Source: JABJOR01 sp965603075 | Lineage (GTDB): Bacteria > Pseudomonadota > Alphaproteobacteria > Rhodospirillales > Casp-alpha2 | Reading direction: 5' to 3' | Length of the DNA stretch: 62,776 nt | Assembly (NCBI GenBank): GCA_965603075.1 | Contig: CBFDBO010000018.1 | Location: 1 to 62,776 of the forward strand | Shown here: positions 1 through 9,556 of the stretch, in pieces | How positions within the stretch are numbered: position 1 is the first letter of the stretch | Layout: each line of letters begins with the position of its first letter | Notes under the pieces: model-generated | Databases searched by the model: none | Told to the model about the DNA's origin: nothing | What the model saw: the letters and a program-made list of their open reading frames with translations, nothing else | Program-made: the position numbers and the translations under genes

Positions 1-18
1 CTGTACTCTTCTCTGTGT

Positions 19-1155
19 TCATGGCTTTATCGCATGCTGCTGAAAAAGCTCGGCTGCTTTTCCTATGGCATCCCAATCCAGATCAAAACCAAGGCCCGGG
101 CCTCGCAAGGTGGGCAATACGCCGCCCTGCAATTCTAAATCAGGTGACAAAATGATATCCCATGCGAGCAGGTGGTTCATATACTGGTTGCCATCATCAA
201 GATTGGAAATCGTTGCGGCTATTTGATGGGTCGCGCACGTGGTAATACCGGTTTCATACAGCCCATGAAGGCAAACATCGATCCCGGCAGCTTCGGCAAT
301 ATGCGCGCACTTACTAAAACGCTGTAATCCACCGGTTTCATGCAGACCCAAAACAATCAAGTCTGCCGCCTTCTCGCGGCACACATTGAAGACATCATAG
401 GGTGTGAAGACAAGCTGATCCGCGGCGATGGCGATGGGGCTATTGGCCCGCACTTGTGCCAGCGCCGAAACGCTTTCACAATTTGTTGGCTGCTCAATGA
501 ACTCAACATCAAACGTACTCATCTTTTGGATCATCCTGCGTGCGCGAACAGGGCTCCAATGTTCATTGGGGTCCATCCGCAAACGTTTACCGGGACCAAT
601 TGCGGCACGAACTTGTTGCGCAATAGCAAGGTCCAACGCATCGCCGCGCCCAACTTTGACATATATAACTTCATAACCTTGTTCCGCCATTTGTTTCGCT
701 TGAGCGGCGATTTCTTCAGCGGATTCGCCTTGGGGAAAACCAAAGTATTTTATCTCATCGCGTACGGCACCCCCGAGCAACTCATGAACGGGGCGGCCTG
801 TTGCCTTCCCCATTACATCCCACAAAGCCATTTCGAGACCCGCAAGTACTTGGCCCGCGAACCTTGGGGCGCTGCACGTTCCTAATAATTGAAACAATGC
901 ATGATAGGCGTTTGACATCAGGCCTGCATTCTCGAAGGGTGAATGCCCTATGCAGGACGCCCCCGCCAACTTAATGTAAGATTGAATGCCATCGGCAGAA
1001 GCTGAGCCGATCGACTCGCCATAACCGGTCACGCCTTCATCTGTGTGAACTTCCACCAGAATGACGGTTGCGCCGTGAACAACGCCTTGTGCGAAATAGA
1101 AGGGTTCAACATAAGGCACCATGATCGGTGTCGTGCGGATTTCAGTGATTTTCAT
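19..1155 (-). CDS. Enolase-superfamily enzyme (mandelate racemase/muconate lactonizing group)
   Basis: A 378-aa protein of normal family length with an N-terminal capping domain (about 1-125) and a C-terminal barrel. Metal ligands are visible as D195 (RMDPNEHW), E221 (FIEQP) and D246 (AADQL). The usual KxK base motif reads YVK, so the second lysine (K167) is kept and the first position is Tyr165, which argues against strict muconate-cycloisomerase chemistry. Members abstract a proton alpha to a carboxylate and act as racemases or dehydratases of sugar acids, hydroxy acids or amino-acid derivatives. It is the last gene after dctPQM on the minus strand, 56 nt beyond dctM, so it probably acts on the imported substrate. 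The exact substrate cannot be read from sequence. Confidence 0.88.
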   Translation of the reverse strand: MKITEIRTTPIMVPYVEPFYFAQGVVHGATVILVEVHTDEGVTGYGESIGSASADGIQSYIKLAGASCIGHSPFENAGLMSNAYHALFQLLGTCSAPRFAGQVLAGLEMALWDVMGKATGRPVHELLGGAVRDEIKYFGFPQGESAEEIAAQAKQMAEQGYEVIYVKVGRGDALDLAIAQQVRAAIGPGKRLRMDPNEHWSPVRARRMIQKMSTFDVEFIEQPTNCESVSALAQVRANSPIAIAADQLVFTPYDVFNVCREKAADLIVLGLHETGGLQRFSKCAHIAEAAGIDVCLHGLYETGITTCATHQIAATISNLDDGNQYMNHLLAWDIILSPDLELQGGVLPTLRGPGLGFDLDWDAIGKAAELFQQHAIKP

Positions 1156-1211
1156 ACGTCAGTGCCTAAAGAAAAATAGAAAACAAAAACCTGCCAATAT
1201 CCCGACCCCGC

Positions 1212-2498
1212 CTAGAGCAGAAGCTCAGGGAGGAAGAGTGATATCTGCGGTATGAAGGTCGTGAGAATGAGTGTTGGAAGCCAAGCAAACAAAATGAAAA
1301 TCATCGTCGGACCAATTAATTCACGGACCGACACATTGGTCACCTGAGCACCAAGATAGAGCAATGGTGCTGTTGGTGGCGTGATGTTTCCCATACCCAA
1401 ATTCACCCCGATTATGGCAGCGAAATGGATAGGGTCTATTCCCGCATTTTCCGCAATAGGCAACAATAGTGACGCGCTCAATATGATGCCGCTAATATCA
1501 TCCATCAGCATGCCGATCAAAAGCATCACCACATTAATCATTAAAATGACGACAATGGGGTTTTCCGAAATTGAGTATATCAGTTCTTCTGCGAGACCAG
1601 GAATATCCTCAAAGATCAAGAAGCGACTAACAATAAGAACCATGAAAATCATGACCATGACCACGCCAATAGTCACGGCAGATTCTTTAAGACTTTCGTA
1701 GAATGTTCCAAGCGTTAGTCCCTTATAGAAGAAGAAACCAATTGGAATAGCATAGACGACCGCCACGCCAGCGGCCTCCGTTGGGGTCATGATGCCGCCA
1801 TATATCCCGCCCAGAATAATTATTGGCATAAGTAAAGCGGGTGTTGCCGTCCACGTTTTTTTCGAGAACGTTCTTAAAAAGGGTCGAGGGATTGGCTTCA
1901 GTTCTATTGTATCATTTTTACGGAGAACCCAAAAGTTTACCAAGACAAGAAGGGTTGTCAGAATTAATCCCGGAACAATAGTTGCGAGAAAACATTTCAA
2001 TACGGATAGCTGGCCTACCCAAGCATAGAGCAATTGTGCGGCGCTAGGGGGGATTAACAACCCAAGCGGGCTGGCTGAGATAATAAGGGCTGCTGAAAAA
2101 CCGCGTGGGTATTTTGCCTTTTGCAGGTGCGGCATAATAATCGACCCAATACACGTGAGCGTCGCAGCGCCGCTTCCTGAAATTGAGCCAAACATAGCGC
2201 TCGCGACGACGGCTGAAGCGCTCAATCCACCCCTAAGATGGCCAAATAGTGTTTCTGCAATTTCAACAATTGGCTTGGCGATCCGACCTTTCTGCATAAT
2301 GTAGCCCGCTAGAATAAAAAGCGGAATTGCCAGCAGTATGACGGAGTTCATTTTCCAGTGACCGGTTGCCAAATAACCGGAGACGTCATAACCACCCGTC
2401 ACGGCTAGAAAAATCAACACGCCACCAAAAGCCATTGGAACCGATACACCAATGACCAGAAGAACGCAGATAAGAAGAATAGCTATAGCAATTACCAT
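1212..2498 (-). CDS. dctM: TRAP transporter large permease subunit (DctM), set 1
   Basis: A 428-aa, highly hydrophobic protein with about 12 membrane segments, the normal size for the 12-TM TRAP subunit. It contains the family-typical stretches FGSISGSGAATLTCIG, LGLLIPPS and the late LGMGNITPPTAP loop. With DctQ it forms the sodium-driven secondary importer that takes substrate from the periplasmic DctP. Its start overlaps the dctQ stop by 7 nt, so the two are translationally coupled. The substrate is unknown; the neighbouring enolase-superfamily enzyme suggests an organic acid or amino-acid derivative. Confidence 0.95.
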   Translation of the reverse strand: MVIAIAILLICVLLVIGVSVPMAFGGVLIFLAVTGGYDVSGYLATGHWKMNSVILLAIPLFILAGYIMQKGRIAKPIVEIAETLFGHLRGGLSASAVVASAMFGSISGSGAATLTCIGSIIMPHLQKAKYPRGFSAALIISASPLGLLIPPSAAQLLYAWVGQLSVLKCFLATIVPGLILTTLLVLVNFWVLRKNDTIELKPIPRPFLRTFSKKTWTATPALLMPIIILGGIYGGIMTPTEAAGVAVVYAIPIGFFFYKGLTLGTFYESLKESAVTIGVVMVMIFMVLIVSRFLIFEDIPGLAEELIYSISENPIVVILMINVVMLLIGMLMDDISGIILSASLLLPIAENAGIDPIHFAAIIGVNLGMGNITPPTAPLLYLGAQVTNVSVRELIGPTMIFILFAWLPTLILTTFIPQISLFLPELLL

Positions 2499-3079
2499 GT
2501 CGCTCTCTCCTCTTTAATTTCTTTGTCTATATCGGCCTGTTTTGTGATTTTTGCATAGTTATTCGGGCCAACTTTCCACAGCAGATAAAGAGATAGAGCA
2601 CTGTAAAAAGACATGAAAAAGAAGCCGAAAAAGATTCCAAGCCTTGGAATGAAGAAGGGGATTTTTAGGGCGATTGTTGTTTTCCAATGTGGATAAGATG
2701 CGATTTCATCGGCTAACATTAGATAGGCCCAGTAGGTCACAATCAGGACAATTGTTAGTTCGATCGTGGTAATTCCAATTTTCCGAAACCATAGAAATTT
2801 CGGATTAGAAGAAATAGCGCCAAATAAATCAGCATTAATATGGACATCATCATAGGTTCCAATTGCGCTTCCTAAAAAATAAAGCCAGAAACAAATCGGA
2901 AGCAGCCATTCTTCGTAGGCAAACAAGTCGCTCTCTAAGATATATCGAAAGAGGACGACCAGAAAGAATGTGACGGGGAGAATTGGAAGGGCGGCGACGA
3001 CTAAAATAGTCTTAATTCGAACCAATGCCCGAACAAAGCTTCTGAGCCCTTGGGGAAGTGCACTTTCAAGTAGGACCAT
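2492..3079 (-). CDS. dctQ: TRAP transporter small permease subunit (DctQ), set 1
   Basis: A 195-aa protein with four hydrophobic segments (about 28-50, 60-82, 105-125 and 145-170), the expected topology of the 4-TM DctQ subunit. It keeps the EEW element and the acidic DVHINADLF stretch seen in the family. It lies between dctP and dctM in the standard P-Q-M order and overlaps dctM by 7 nt. The N-terminus is somewhat longer than usual before the first membrane segment. Confidence 0.93.
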   Translation of the reverse strand: MVLLESALPQGLRSFVRALVRIKTILVVAALPILPVTFFLVVLFRYILESDLFAYEEWLLPICFWLYFLGSAIGTYDDVHINADLFGAISSNPKFLWFRKIGITTIELTIVLIVTYWAYLMLADEIASYPHWKTTIALKIPFFIPRLGIFFGFFFMSFYSALSLYLLWKVGPNNYAKITKQADIDKEIKEERATW

Positions 3080-3110
3080 AATATCCTCTTCAGTAAAACT
3101 TGGGAATTAT

Positions 3111-3144
3111 GAGGAAGCTGCCTTAAGCGACGGGCAACTTCCTC
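3111..3144 (-). terminator. Intercistronic hairpin after dctP (set 1)
   Basis: Stem arms at 3111-3122 and 3133-3144 pair GAGGAAG with CTTCCTC and TGCC with GGCA, with one internal mismatch. There is no U-run on the minus-strand transcript, so it looks more like an RNA-stabilising or processing hairpin than a full terminator. It lies 28 nt after the dctP stop and before dctQ. Confidence 0.6.
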
Positions 3145-3172
3145 ATATAGTTTTCACTCTGGCTTTAGTGCG

Positions 3173-4171
3173 TTACTTAGCGACCAGCTTATCCATTGTT
3201 TCTTGCCCAATGGTCGAGGCAACAGAGGGCCATACTTCTACTTTAATATGAGCGACCATGGCAGCACGCTCGCTTGGTGTGTAGTCTAGAATTTCCCAAC
3301 CAAGTGCCTTCATTTGGTCAATAAATCCTTGGCTGCGTTCCCATGCCTTATTCATGATAGCTTTCGCGGCTTTACGGATGGCCGTTTCCAGAACATCTTT
3401 CTGCTCTTTATTTAACTTGTCCCACGTTTTTTGGCTTCCGTAGAATGCTGTGGCTTCGACGTTTGCGTTGACCGGCACAAAATACTTGCCGACGCCTGCG
3501 ATGGCGAACGTGTTATAAGCCCATTCCGGCGTGCAGCAAATAGCACCGTCAATAACCCCGGACTGTAGCGCAGGCAGAACTTCAGCCCAATTCATTGTGG
3601 TGGTTCTATACCCAATGCTTTCCACTGTTTGTTTGGCTAGATCAGAACTCCACACCCGGATATTCATCCCTTTATCGCCAAAACCAGCATAATCAACGGG
3701 CTTCTGTTCCGCGACGATTCCAACAAGTCCTTCCCCGGCGCTGGTAACGTATACCAAACCAAGGTCCTTCATTATGTCAGTCATGATAACGCTGTAGTTC
3801 GAATTTGGATTACCAAATGTCTCTTTTAGTTCTTCAAAAGAAGTCACCAGACCGGGCAAATTCGTTATCTCTAGTCTTGGGTCAGCCTGAGCATAGATGA
3901 AGGCTTGTACAATATCGATGTTTCCTCGAACGGCGTCTTCAATCAGTTCTTCACCCGAACCGAGTTGCGAGGCTGGAAAGAATTTTACTTTCAAATCAAC
4001 GTTAGCCGCTTCGATTTCCTTGACCATATTCTCAATGATTTCATTGCCAAAATGCTTGGCAGGCAGAGTCCCGGCGAGCTTAAGCCGCACGGTATCGGCT
4101 AGTACAGACGTGGTCATCAAAGCCATAAGACAAAAGCTCATAATTACCGACAGGCGTTTAAAGATATTCAT
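3173..4171 (-). CDS. dctP: TRAP transporter solute-binding protein (DctP), set 1
   Basis: A 332-aa periplasmic binding protein of normal length. The N-terminal signal peptide ends near TSVLA-D. The mature part carries DctP-family signatures: a GTLPAKHFGN opening, FFPASQLGSGEE, and the central NIRVWSS and LPALQSGVIDGAICC segments that line the carboxylate-binding cleft. It starts at an ATG preceded by a strong GGGAGG ribosome site. It opens the operon dctP-dctQ-dctM-enolase-family gene, divergent from a GlxA-type regulator that is the obvious candidate controller. Confidence 0.95.
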   Translation of the reverse strand: MNIFKRLSVIMSFCLMALMTTSVLADTVRLKLAGTLPAKHFGNEIIENMVKEIEAANVDLKVKFFPASQLGSGEELIEDAVRGNIDIVQAFIYAQADPRLEITNLPGLVTSFEELKETFGNPNSNYSVIMTDIMKDLGLVYVTSAGEGLVGIVAEQKPVDYAGFGDKGMNIRVWSSDLAKQTVESIGYRTTTMNWAEVLPALQSGVIDGAICCTPEWAYNTFAIAGVGKYFVPVNANVEATAFYGSQKTWDKLNKEQKDVLETAIRKAAKAIMNKAWERSQGFIDQMKALGWEILDYTPSERAAMVAHIKVEVWPSVASTIGQETMDKLVAK

Positions 4172-4270
4172 GTAATCCTCCCTTGAAGTATTAAACGGGG
4201 CATCCCCCTAGAAATTTTTTCATTCGCACTTTGCGTGCGTTAATGAAATAACGGTACGCTGATAAATAGA

Positions 4271-4303
4271 TTATGTATTGAATAAACAAGATGGATTACA
4301 TAA
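4271..4303. promoter_or_regulatory. Inverted repeat in the dctP / glxA divergent promoter
   Basis: TTATGTA (4271-4277) is repeated inverted as TACATAA (4297-4303) in the 180-nt AT-rich spacer between dctP and the AraC-type regulator gene. It is a candidate operator, but short and in AT-rich DNA, so chance cannot be excluded. Confidence 0.3.
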
Positions 4304-4350
4304 CATAACAGTCTATATATTCATTTTGTTAATAGATCACAGGCTGGTTC

Positions 4351-5370
4351 ATGACCGATCCGTCGTTATTGTTCGCTTTGCCACCACCCACACCGGATGT
4401 CGAACCTGATATGCGGGTTGGCTTCATTCTATCGCCCGAATTTAGCCTGTTGCCCTTTGCTAGTTTTATCGATGGTCTCAGGCATGCGGCCGACGTGGCA
4501 GATTTCAATCGGCAAATTCATTGCCACTGGAAAATCATCGGTCCCACTTTTAAACCCGTCATGGCCAGTTGCGGTATCGAGGTTTCACCTCAGGAGGTTT
4601 TCCCCGATCCCGTGGAGTTTGACTACATCGTGGTGGTTGGTGGCCAGCTACCCAAGTGCCTTGATCTCGCGGAAGAGACGTTTCGTTTTATACGAAATGC
4701 CTGTGAGCAGGGCTGCTCAATTGTCGGCCTGTGCACAGGAAGCTTCATCCTTGCCAAGGCAGGCCTGCTCGATGACCGCCGTTGCGCCGTTCACTTCGAA
4801 CACTCCAACCAGTTCAAGAAACTGTATCCCCGGGTCTTACCAATAACAGATCAAGTCTACGTAAACGACAACCAAATCATCACCTGTCCCGGAGGATCAG
4901 CAGCACTTGATTTAGTGTTTTCTTTAATCGAAACACATTGTGGTAAAGCGCGTGCCGTCAAAGTATTAACGACATTATTGGTTGATCGACATCGTTCTAC
5001 TTTTCATATGTCCCACCGTCCCTTCGGTCACTTGGCTGCCTGTGGTAATAAGCGTGTTGAACAAGCTATAGAATTGATGGAAAAAGATATATCTTTCCCT
5101 TACAGCATCCAAGCGCTCGCCAAAACAATTAATATTTCTGAACGCGAGCTTAATCGCGCCTTCAAACAATATGCCAATGAACCACCGTCGTCTGTCTGGC
5201 GCAAAATGCGTCTTTCTCATGGGCATTGGCTTTTGGTTAACACCAAAAGAACGGTCACACAAATAGCGCTGGAATGTGGGTTTTCTGATGGCGCCCATTT
5301 TTGTCGTTGGTTCAAAAACACCTATGATGAATCACCGGCACAATTTCGAAAACACCGGCGCGGCATTTGA
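4351..5370 (+). CDS. GlxA-family transcriptional regulator (DJ-1/PfpI domain plus AraC HTH)
   Basis: A 339-aa protein with an N-terminal DJ-1/PfpI-like domain (about 22-190) that keeps the nucleophile-elbow cysteine C128 in GLCTGSF, and a C-terminal AraC/XylS double helix-turn-helix (about 230-335). The recognition region includes LAKTINISERELNRAFKQ and ALECGFSDGAHFCRWFK. Characterised relatives (GbdR, CdhR, ArgR) control catabolism of betaines, carnitine and arginine. It is divergent from the first TRAP operon, which it probably controls; a quaternary amine or amino-acid derivative would fit but is not shown. Confidence 0.92.
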   Translation: MTDPSLLFALPPPTPDVEPDMRVGFILSPEFSLLPFASFIDGLRHAADVADFNRQIHCHWKIIGPTFKPVMASCGIEVSPQEVFPDPVEFDYIVVVGGQLPKCLDLAEETFRFIRNACEQGCSIVGLCTGSFILAKAGLLDDRRCAVHFEHSNQFKKLYPRVLPITDQVYVNDNQIITCPGGSAALDLVFSLIETHCGKARAVKVLTTLLVDRHRSTFHMSHRPFGHLAACGNKRVEQAIELMEKDISFPYSIQALAKTINISERELNRAFKQYANEPPSSVWRKMRLSHGHWLLVNTKRTVTQIALECGFSDGAHFCRWFKNTYDESPAQFRKHRRGI

Positions 5371-5383
5371 TTGATAAAGTTGT

Positions 5384-7939
5384 TTATTGAGCCATTTTAT
5401 TTTTTGTATACTTGGTGGCCGTAGCGGTCATTGGATTGTCGGGCCAAGGATGTTTTGGGTAGCGCCCCTTCATCTCGGCTTTCACTTGTGGATAGGCATT
5501 GTTCCAAAAGGCCGGAAGGTCTTGGGTGATTTGCAAAGGTCGCCCCGCAGGGGATAGAAGGTGCATGGTTAGTTTAAGCGTGCCGTCCGTGATACTTGGT
5601 GTTTCTATGGCACCAAACATTTCCTGCAACTTTACCGGAAGCACAGGTGCCGTAGGGTCTGTGTAATCAATACGGATACGGGACCCGCTGGGTACGGTGA
5701 AGTGGCTGGGGGCTTGCTCGTCTAATTTCTGTAGAGTAGACCAGTCCATCATGGCCTTCAAAATGTCCAGCAAGTCCAGTGATTTTAGATGCTGCAAACG
5801 GGACATGCCTGTTAAATAGGGCTGTAACCATTGATCAAGTGTCTGAAGTAAAATGTCATCAGATAGATCGGGGCCATTGCCGGTGGCTTGAAAATAATAT
5901 TGTGCTCGCTGTCGCCACCTTGTGGCATCCTTGTTCCACGGCAGACACTGTAACCCAAGGTCGCGTATACCATCAATCAAAGCACCGGTAATTTGATCAG
6001 ACGGAATATTCTTGGCCGGCACATCATTGAGCACCAAAGCGTACAGGCGTTTTTGACGGCGCGCCAAAACGGAACCGCTTTGGCTATCCCAAACAGCGGT
6101 TTCACCCTCTGATATCTGATCCTCAAACAGGTGTTCAATGATCGAGCCAGATAGGGGGGCTGCCAATCGTATCGGCGCGTCCCGGTTATCACCACTCACC
6201 AATGCAATCGCCAGATATGGGGCGTCTCGTAAGGCATCTTCTGATGATAGGACTGCTCCTTTGCCGTTGCTCAACACGTAACGGGCTTCGCCACCTACGC
6301 GACGAGCCGCAATCCGGTCCGGATAAGCAAGGGCGACCAAGGCACCCGTTTGTTCATCTTGAGGTAAATCAAGAACCGGTTCATTTTCCTTTGGCGCCCG
6401 TTTCAACCATTGCTTGGACCATTGTTTAGACCACTGCTTAGACCACTGTTTTACCAGTGCCTTGGTCCGGCTAAGAGCACCACGGTTTATCAACAGGGTT
6501 GTTTTCTCACCCTTAAGGGCGCTCACCCGCAAGGTCAAATCCGCCGGCGCCGGATGACGGCCCTCACGTTGGGCAATATCCCTGTCCGTTAACAAAGCCG
6601 CTATGATACAGGCGTTCTCCGTCCATCCTAATTTCGCCCCCCGCAGCACCATATGGGCTAAACGCGGATGCATAGGTAGCGTGGCCATTTCGCGCCCATG
6701 GGCGGTAATTTTGCCTTGATCGTCTAGGGCTTCCAATAACGTCAACAAGTCTTGAGCCTGCGCCAATGGGGCTTTTGGCGGAGGTGTTAGCCAGCTTAAG
6801 ATTTCAGCCTCAGCTATACCCCAGTTGGCTAAATCGAGCGCCAGAGGGGCCAGATCGGCATCAAGGATTTCCGGCGGAGAGAATTGCTTAAATGCACCTT
6901 CACCCGCTTTGTCCCAAAGACGGTAACAGATACCCGGCTCCAACCGTCCCGCACGGCCCTGTCGTTGGGTGGCGCTGGCTATTGATACGGGTTCCGTTAC
7001 CAATCGGGTCATGCCGCTTTGGGGATTAAATTTGGGATTGCGAGACTGGCCACCATCAACAACAACCCGAATGCCCTCGATGGTTAGGCTGGTCTCTGCT
7101 ATGGTTGTGGCGAGAACAATTTTACGGTGTCCGGTGGGCGTCGGGGCGATTGCCTGGTCTTGTAGATCTTGAGGCAAGGCCCCATAGAGCGGCAATACGA
7201 CAACCTCATTAGGGAGCGATGCATCCTTGAGCAGGTTCTCGACCCGGCGGATTTCACCCTCGCCGGGCAGGAAGACCAAGAGGCTACCGACCTCGTTTTT
7301 GAGCGCCTGTTTAACAGCCGAAGCCACAGCCGGGCAGAAACGATCTCTGAAACGATCAATCGGCGGCTTGCCCAAATAAACCGTATCGACAGAAAAGGCG
7401 CGGCCCTCGCTCTTAATAACAGGGGCGTCCCCCAGAATGTCGGCAACGGGTAAAACGTCCAGAGTGGCCGACATCACCAGAATGCGCAGGTCCTCGCGCA
7501 GGCCCCCCTGACAATCCAGGCATAACGCCAATACCAGATCGGCTTGAAGGGTGCGTTCATGAAACTCATCAAAGATAACCGCTGCGACCCCCTCGAGAGA
7601 GGGGTCACGTTGCAGACGTCGGGTTAAGATGCCTTCGGTGACCACTTCGATGATTGTGTCCGGGCCGGTTTTACTGTCCAGTTGGATGCGATAACCGACA
7701 GTTTTGCCAACGGCCTCCCCCAAGGTTTGCGCCATGCGCCGGGCGGCAGCGCGCGTTGCCAAACGGCGGGGCTCCAGCATGATGATCTTGCCGCCCTGTC
7801 GCCATGGGGCGTCCAGTAGTGCCAGCGGAACCCGCGTGGTTTTACCCGCCCCCGGTGCGGCCTGCAAAACAGCATTCGGGGTGCGCTCTAGACTTGCGCA
7901 GAGCTGCGGTAAGATATCGTCGATTGGTAGCTTGGTCAT
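5384..7939 (-). CDS. hrpB: ATP-dependent helicase HrpB
   Basis: An 851-aa DEAH/RHA-type helicase of typical HrpB length. Walker A is APGAGKTT (28-35), motif II is DEFHERT, motif III MSATLD, and motif VI lies in QRQGRAGRLEPG. After the two RecA domains come the helicase-associated region and the HrpB C-terminal domain, including GRPLQITQDLPAFW and the near-terminal PKHPWPDNP. HrpB is a nucleic-acid helicase of unsettled role. It has no metabolic link to its neighbours. The middle carries a short 12-bp tandem repeat (6405-6447) encoding repeated WSKQ. Confidence 0.95.
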   Translation of the reverse strand: MTKLPIDDILPQLCASLERTPNAVLQAAPGAGKTTRVPLALLDAPWRQGGKIIMLEPRRLATRAAARRMAQTLGEAVGKTVGYRIQLDSKTGPDTIIEVVTEGILTRRLQRDPSLEGVAAVIFDEFHERTLQADLVLALCLDCQGGLREDLRILVMSATLDVLPVADILGDAPVIKSEGRAFSVDTVYLGKPPIDRFRDRFCPAVASAVKQALKNEVGSLLVFLPGEGEIRRVENLLKDASLPNEVVVLPLYGALPQDLQDQAIAPTPTGHRKIVLATTIAETSLTIEGIRVVVDGGQSRNPKFNPQSGMTRLVTEPVSIASATQRQGRAGRLEPGICYRLWDKAGEGAFKQFSPPEILDADLAPLALDLANWGIAEAEILSWLTPPPKAPLAQAQDLLTLLEALDDQGKITAHGREMATLPMHPRLAHMVLRGAKLGWTENACIIAALLTDRDIAQREGRHPAPADLTLRVSALKGEKTTLLINRGALSRTKALVKQWSKQWSKQWSKQWLKRAPKENEPVLDLPQDEQTGALVALAYPDRIAARRVGGEARYVLSNGKGAVLSSEDALRDAPYLAIALVSGDNRDAPIRLAAPLSGSIIEHLFEDQISEGETAVWDSQSGSVLARRQKRLYALVLNDVPAKNIPSDQITGALIDGIRDLGLQCLPWNKDATRWRQRAQYYFQATGNGPDLSDDILLQTLDQWLQPYLTGMSRLQHLKSLDLLDILKAMMDWSTLQKLDEQAPSHFTVPSGSRIRIDYTDPTAPVLPVKLQEMFGAIETPSITDGTLKLTMHLLSPAGRPLQITQDLPAFWNNAYPQVKAEMKGRYPKHPWPDNPMTATATKYTKNKMAQ
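6405..6447 (-). repeat. 12-bp tandem repeat within hrpB encoding (WSKQ)n
   Basis: Copies at 6412-6423, 6424-6435 and 6436-6447 differ by one or two bases, with a partial copy at 6405-6411. In protein this gives QWSK units between the helicase core and the C-terminal domain. The unit is a multiple of three, so copy-number change would keep the frame. Confidence 0.8.
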
Positions 7940-8024
7940 GGTTGCGTATGGTGTCCATAGAGCCGGTCATTATCAAGCGCAGATGGTGTCTTTTACGAAA
8001 AAACAAATATGAAGAAACACAAAA

Positions 8025-8885
8025 TTACTCAAAGTCATGCAAGGTATCGTGATTATCTTCTATGCGTTTAAGGTGATCGCGCCCAGATTGACCCGATTGG
8101 GTGAGCAGAACGCTACACAGATGATGGATAAGACTCATTGCTGCTGTGTAGCTATCGAAGACCCCGACGCCCGCCACTTCAGCATGCAGCACCCACTTGG
8201 CATAGTTTTCAGTCGGTCCTGCGGTTGGGTCGGTGATATATAAAATCGGAATACCAGATTTATGGGCCAATTTAAGGGCGTTACGGAATGTGGCTAAGCG
8301 GCGCCGGAACCCAAAGGCAATAATTAAATCGTTCTTATCTAAATTTGCCAAGCCCTCAGCCAAGGTTTCCCCCCCTTGAGCCATGAGGTGTACGCTCCCC
8401 CTTAGTTGTAAGAGCTGAAAACGAGTATAGGTGGCTAAATAGTGGCTGTTGCGAAATCCAAGGATGGAAATTTTCGGTGCTTGTGAAATTGCTTTTACAA
8501 TTTCATGGATTTTGGCCTCATCAAGGGTCTCAAAAGTTTTGGTCATATTTGCAATGTCACGATCCAGATGAAACCGAAGGTTTCCCTGTATTTCCGAAGG
8601 CTGTTGATCCTGACTTAAAAGGTATAGAGGTGAGCCCCATGATCTGGCATCGCGTGACAATCGACGCGCTTCTTCAAAATTATTAAACTCGAGCCTTCTA
8701 ATCAACCTGGTAACAGCAGCCTTTGAAACACCGGACAGTTCCGCTAATTCTGTGGCTGTATAACTTGCGATGTCGCCGGGAAAATCAAGAATAAAGTCAG
8801 CAATTTTTAGCTCACTCTTAGGGAGTGCATCATAATGCTCCTTTATGCGTACCACTATGGATTTTGTATCGTTAGACTTTGGCAC
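8025..8885 (-). CDS. RpiR-family transcriptional regulator (HTH plus SIS domain)
   Basis: A 286-aa protein with an N-terminal RpiR helix-turn-helix (about 8-85; ATELAELSGVSKAAVTRLIRR) and a C-terminal SIS domain (about 120-265; ILGFRNSHYLATYTRFQL, DLIIAFGFRR, ILYITDP). RpiR regulators sense phosphosugars or amino-acid-like ligands through SIS. It is divergent from the second TRAP set across 150 nt and is the likely controller of the transporter/carbamoylase/DAP-lyase cluster. Confidence 0.93.
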   Translation of the reverse strand: MPKSNDTKSIVVRIKEHYDALPKSELKIADFILDFPGDIASYTATELAELSGVSKAAVTRLIRRLEFNNFEEARRLSRDARSWGSPLYLLSQDQQPSEIQGNLRFHLDRDIANMTKTFETLDEAKIHEIVKAISQAPKISILGFRNSHYLATYTRFQLLQLRGSVHLMAQGGETLAEGLANLDKNDLIIAFGFRRRLATFRNALKLAHKSGIPILYITDPTAGPTENYAKWVLHAEVAGVGVFDSYTAAMSLIHHLCSVLLTQSGQSGRDHLKRIEDNHDTLHDFE

Positions 8886-9034
8886 AAAAGTAACCTTTTT
8901 CTGACTAGATTTATGCGTAGTTTATGGCAATTTGATATTTAATCAATGCCACCGAATAAAAAAATAATTTTAAATATAGACGAATTAAAATTTTTGTATC
9001 AGTATGTTTTGATAATTTAAAAGGGTGTATTAAG

Positions 9035-9556
9035 ATGTTCCTAAATTTGGCCAGTCACGCAGGGATTTGGAGCGAGCGGCTCTGTAAGATCGTTGAGGTG
9101 GTTGTTGTCATCCTTATGATTTTATTGGTTCTCGACGTTTGGTTAGGCGTTGTTGTCCGTTATTTTATTGACCTTCCCTTGACGTTCACAGAAGAAGCGG
9201 CCCGCTATTTGATGATTTGGATGGCTTTGCTGGCGGTTTCTATTGGTATTTCCAGACGTGAACATATTGGTGTTTTAATATTATTTGATCGAATGGGTGA
9301 TGTTGGACGCCACGTCCTACTCGCAATTTTTGATTTACTTGGATTGTTTTTATTCGGATTTTTATTCTACTACGGAATAGATTTTGCTGTTGGTGGCATG
9401 GATCGACTAACCATGATTTATGGCATGCCAAAAGCACTTCCCTTTGCAGCCGTCCCCGTTTCATGTGCATTGGCATGTGTTCAACTTATTCTCAGCGGAT
9501 TTCGTGATCAAGCGAAGATGCATGTAGAAGCTGGCCAAGGGAATCTTTCAGCATGA
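9035..9556 (+). CDS. dctQ: TRAP transporter small permease subunit (DctQ), set 2
   Basis: A 173-aa protein with four hydrophobic segments. It carries the family element TFTEEAARYLMIWMALLAVSIGISRREHIGV, shown here only to name the region (about 52-84), which matches the DctQ core closely. ATG start. It overlaps the dctM start by 4 nt (ATGA), so it is translationally coupled. First gene of a Q-M-P ordered operon, unlike the P-Q-M order of sets 1 and 3. Confidence 0.94.
   Translation: MFLNLASHAGIWSERLCKIVEVVVVILMILLVLDVWLGVVVRYFIDLPLTFTEEAARYLMIWMALLAVSIGISRREHIGVLILFDRMGDVGRHVLLAIFDLLGLFLFGFLFYYGIDFAVGGMDRLTMIYGMPKALPFAAVPVSCALACVQLILSGFRDQAKMHVEAGQGNLSA

Noticed and set aside
340..885. Long frame on the plus strand opposite the enolase-family gene
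   Set aside because: It is antisense to a clear conserved enzyme, has no ribosome site and no recognisable domain.
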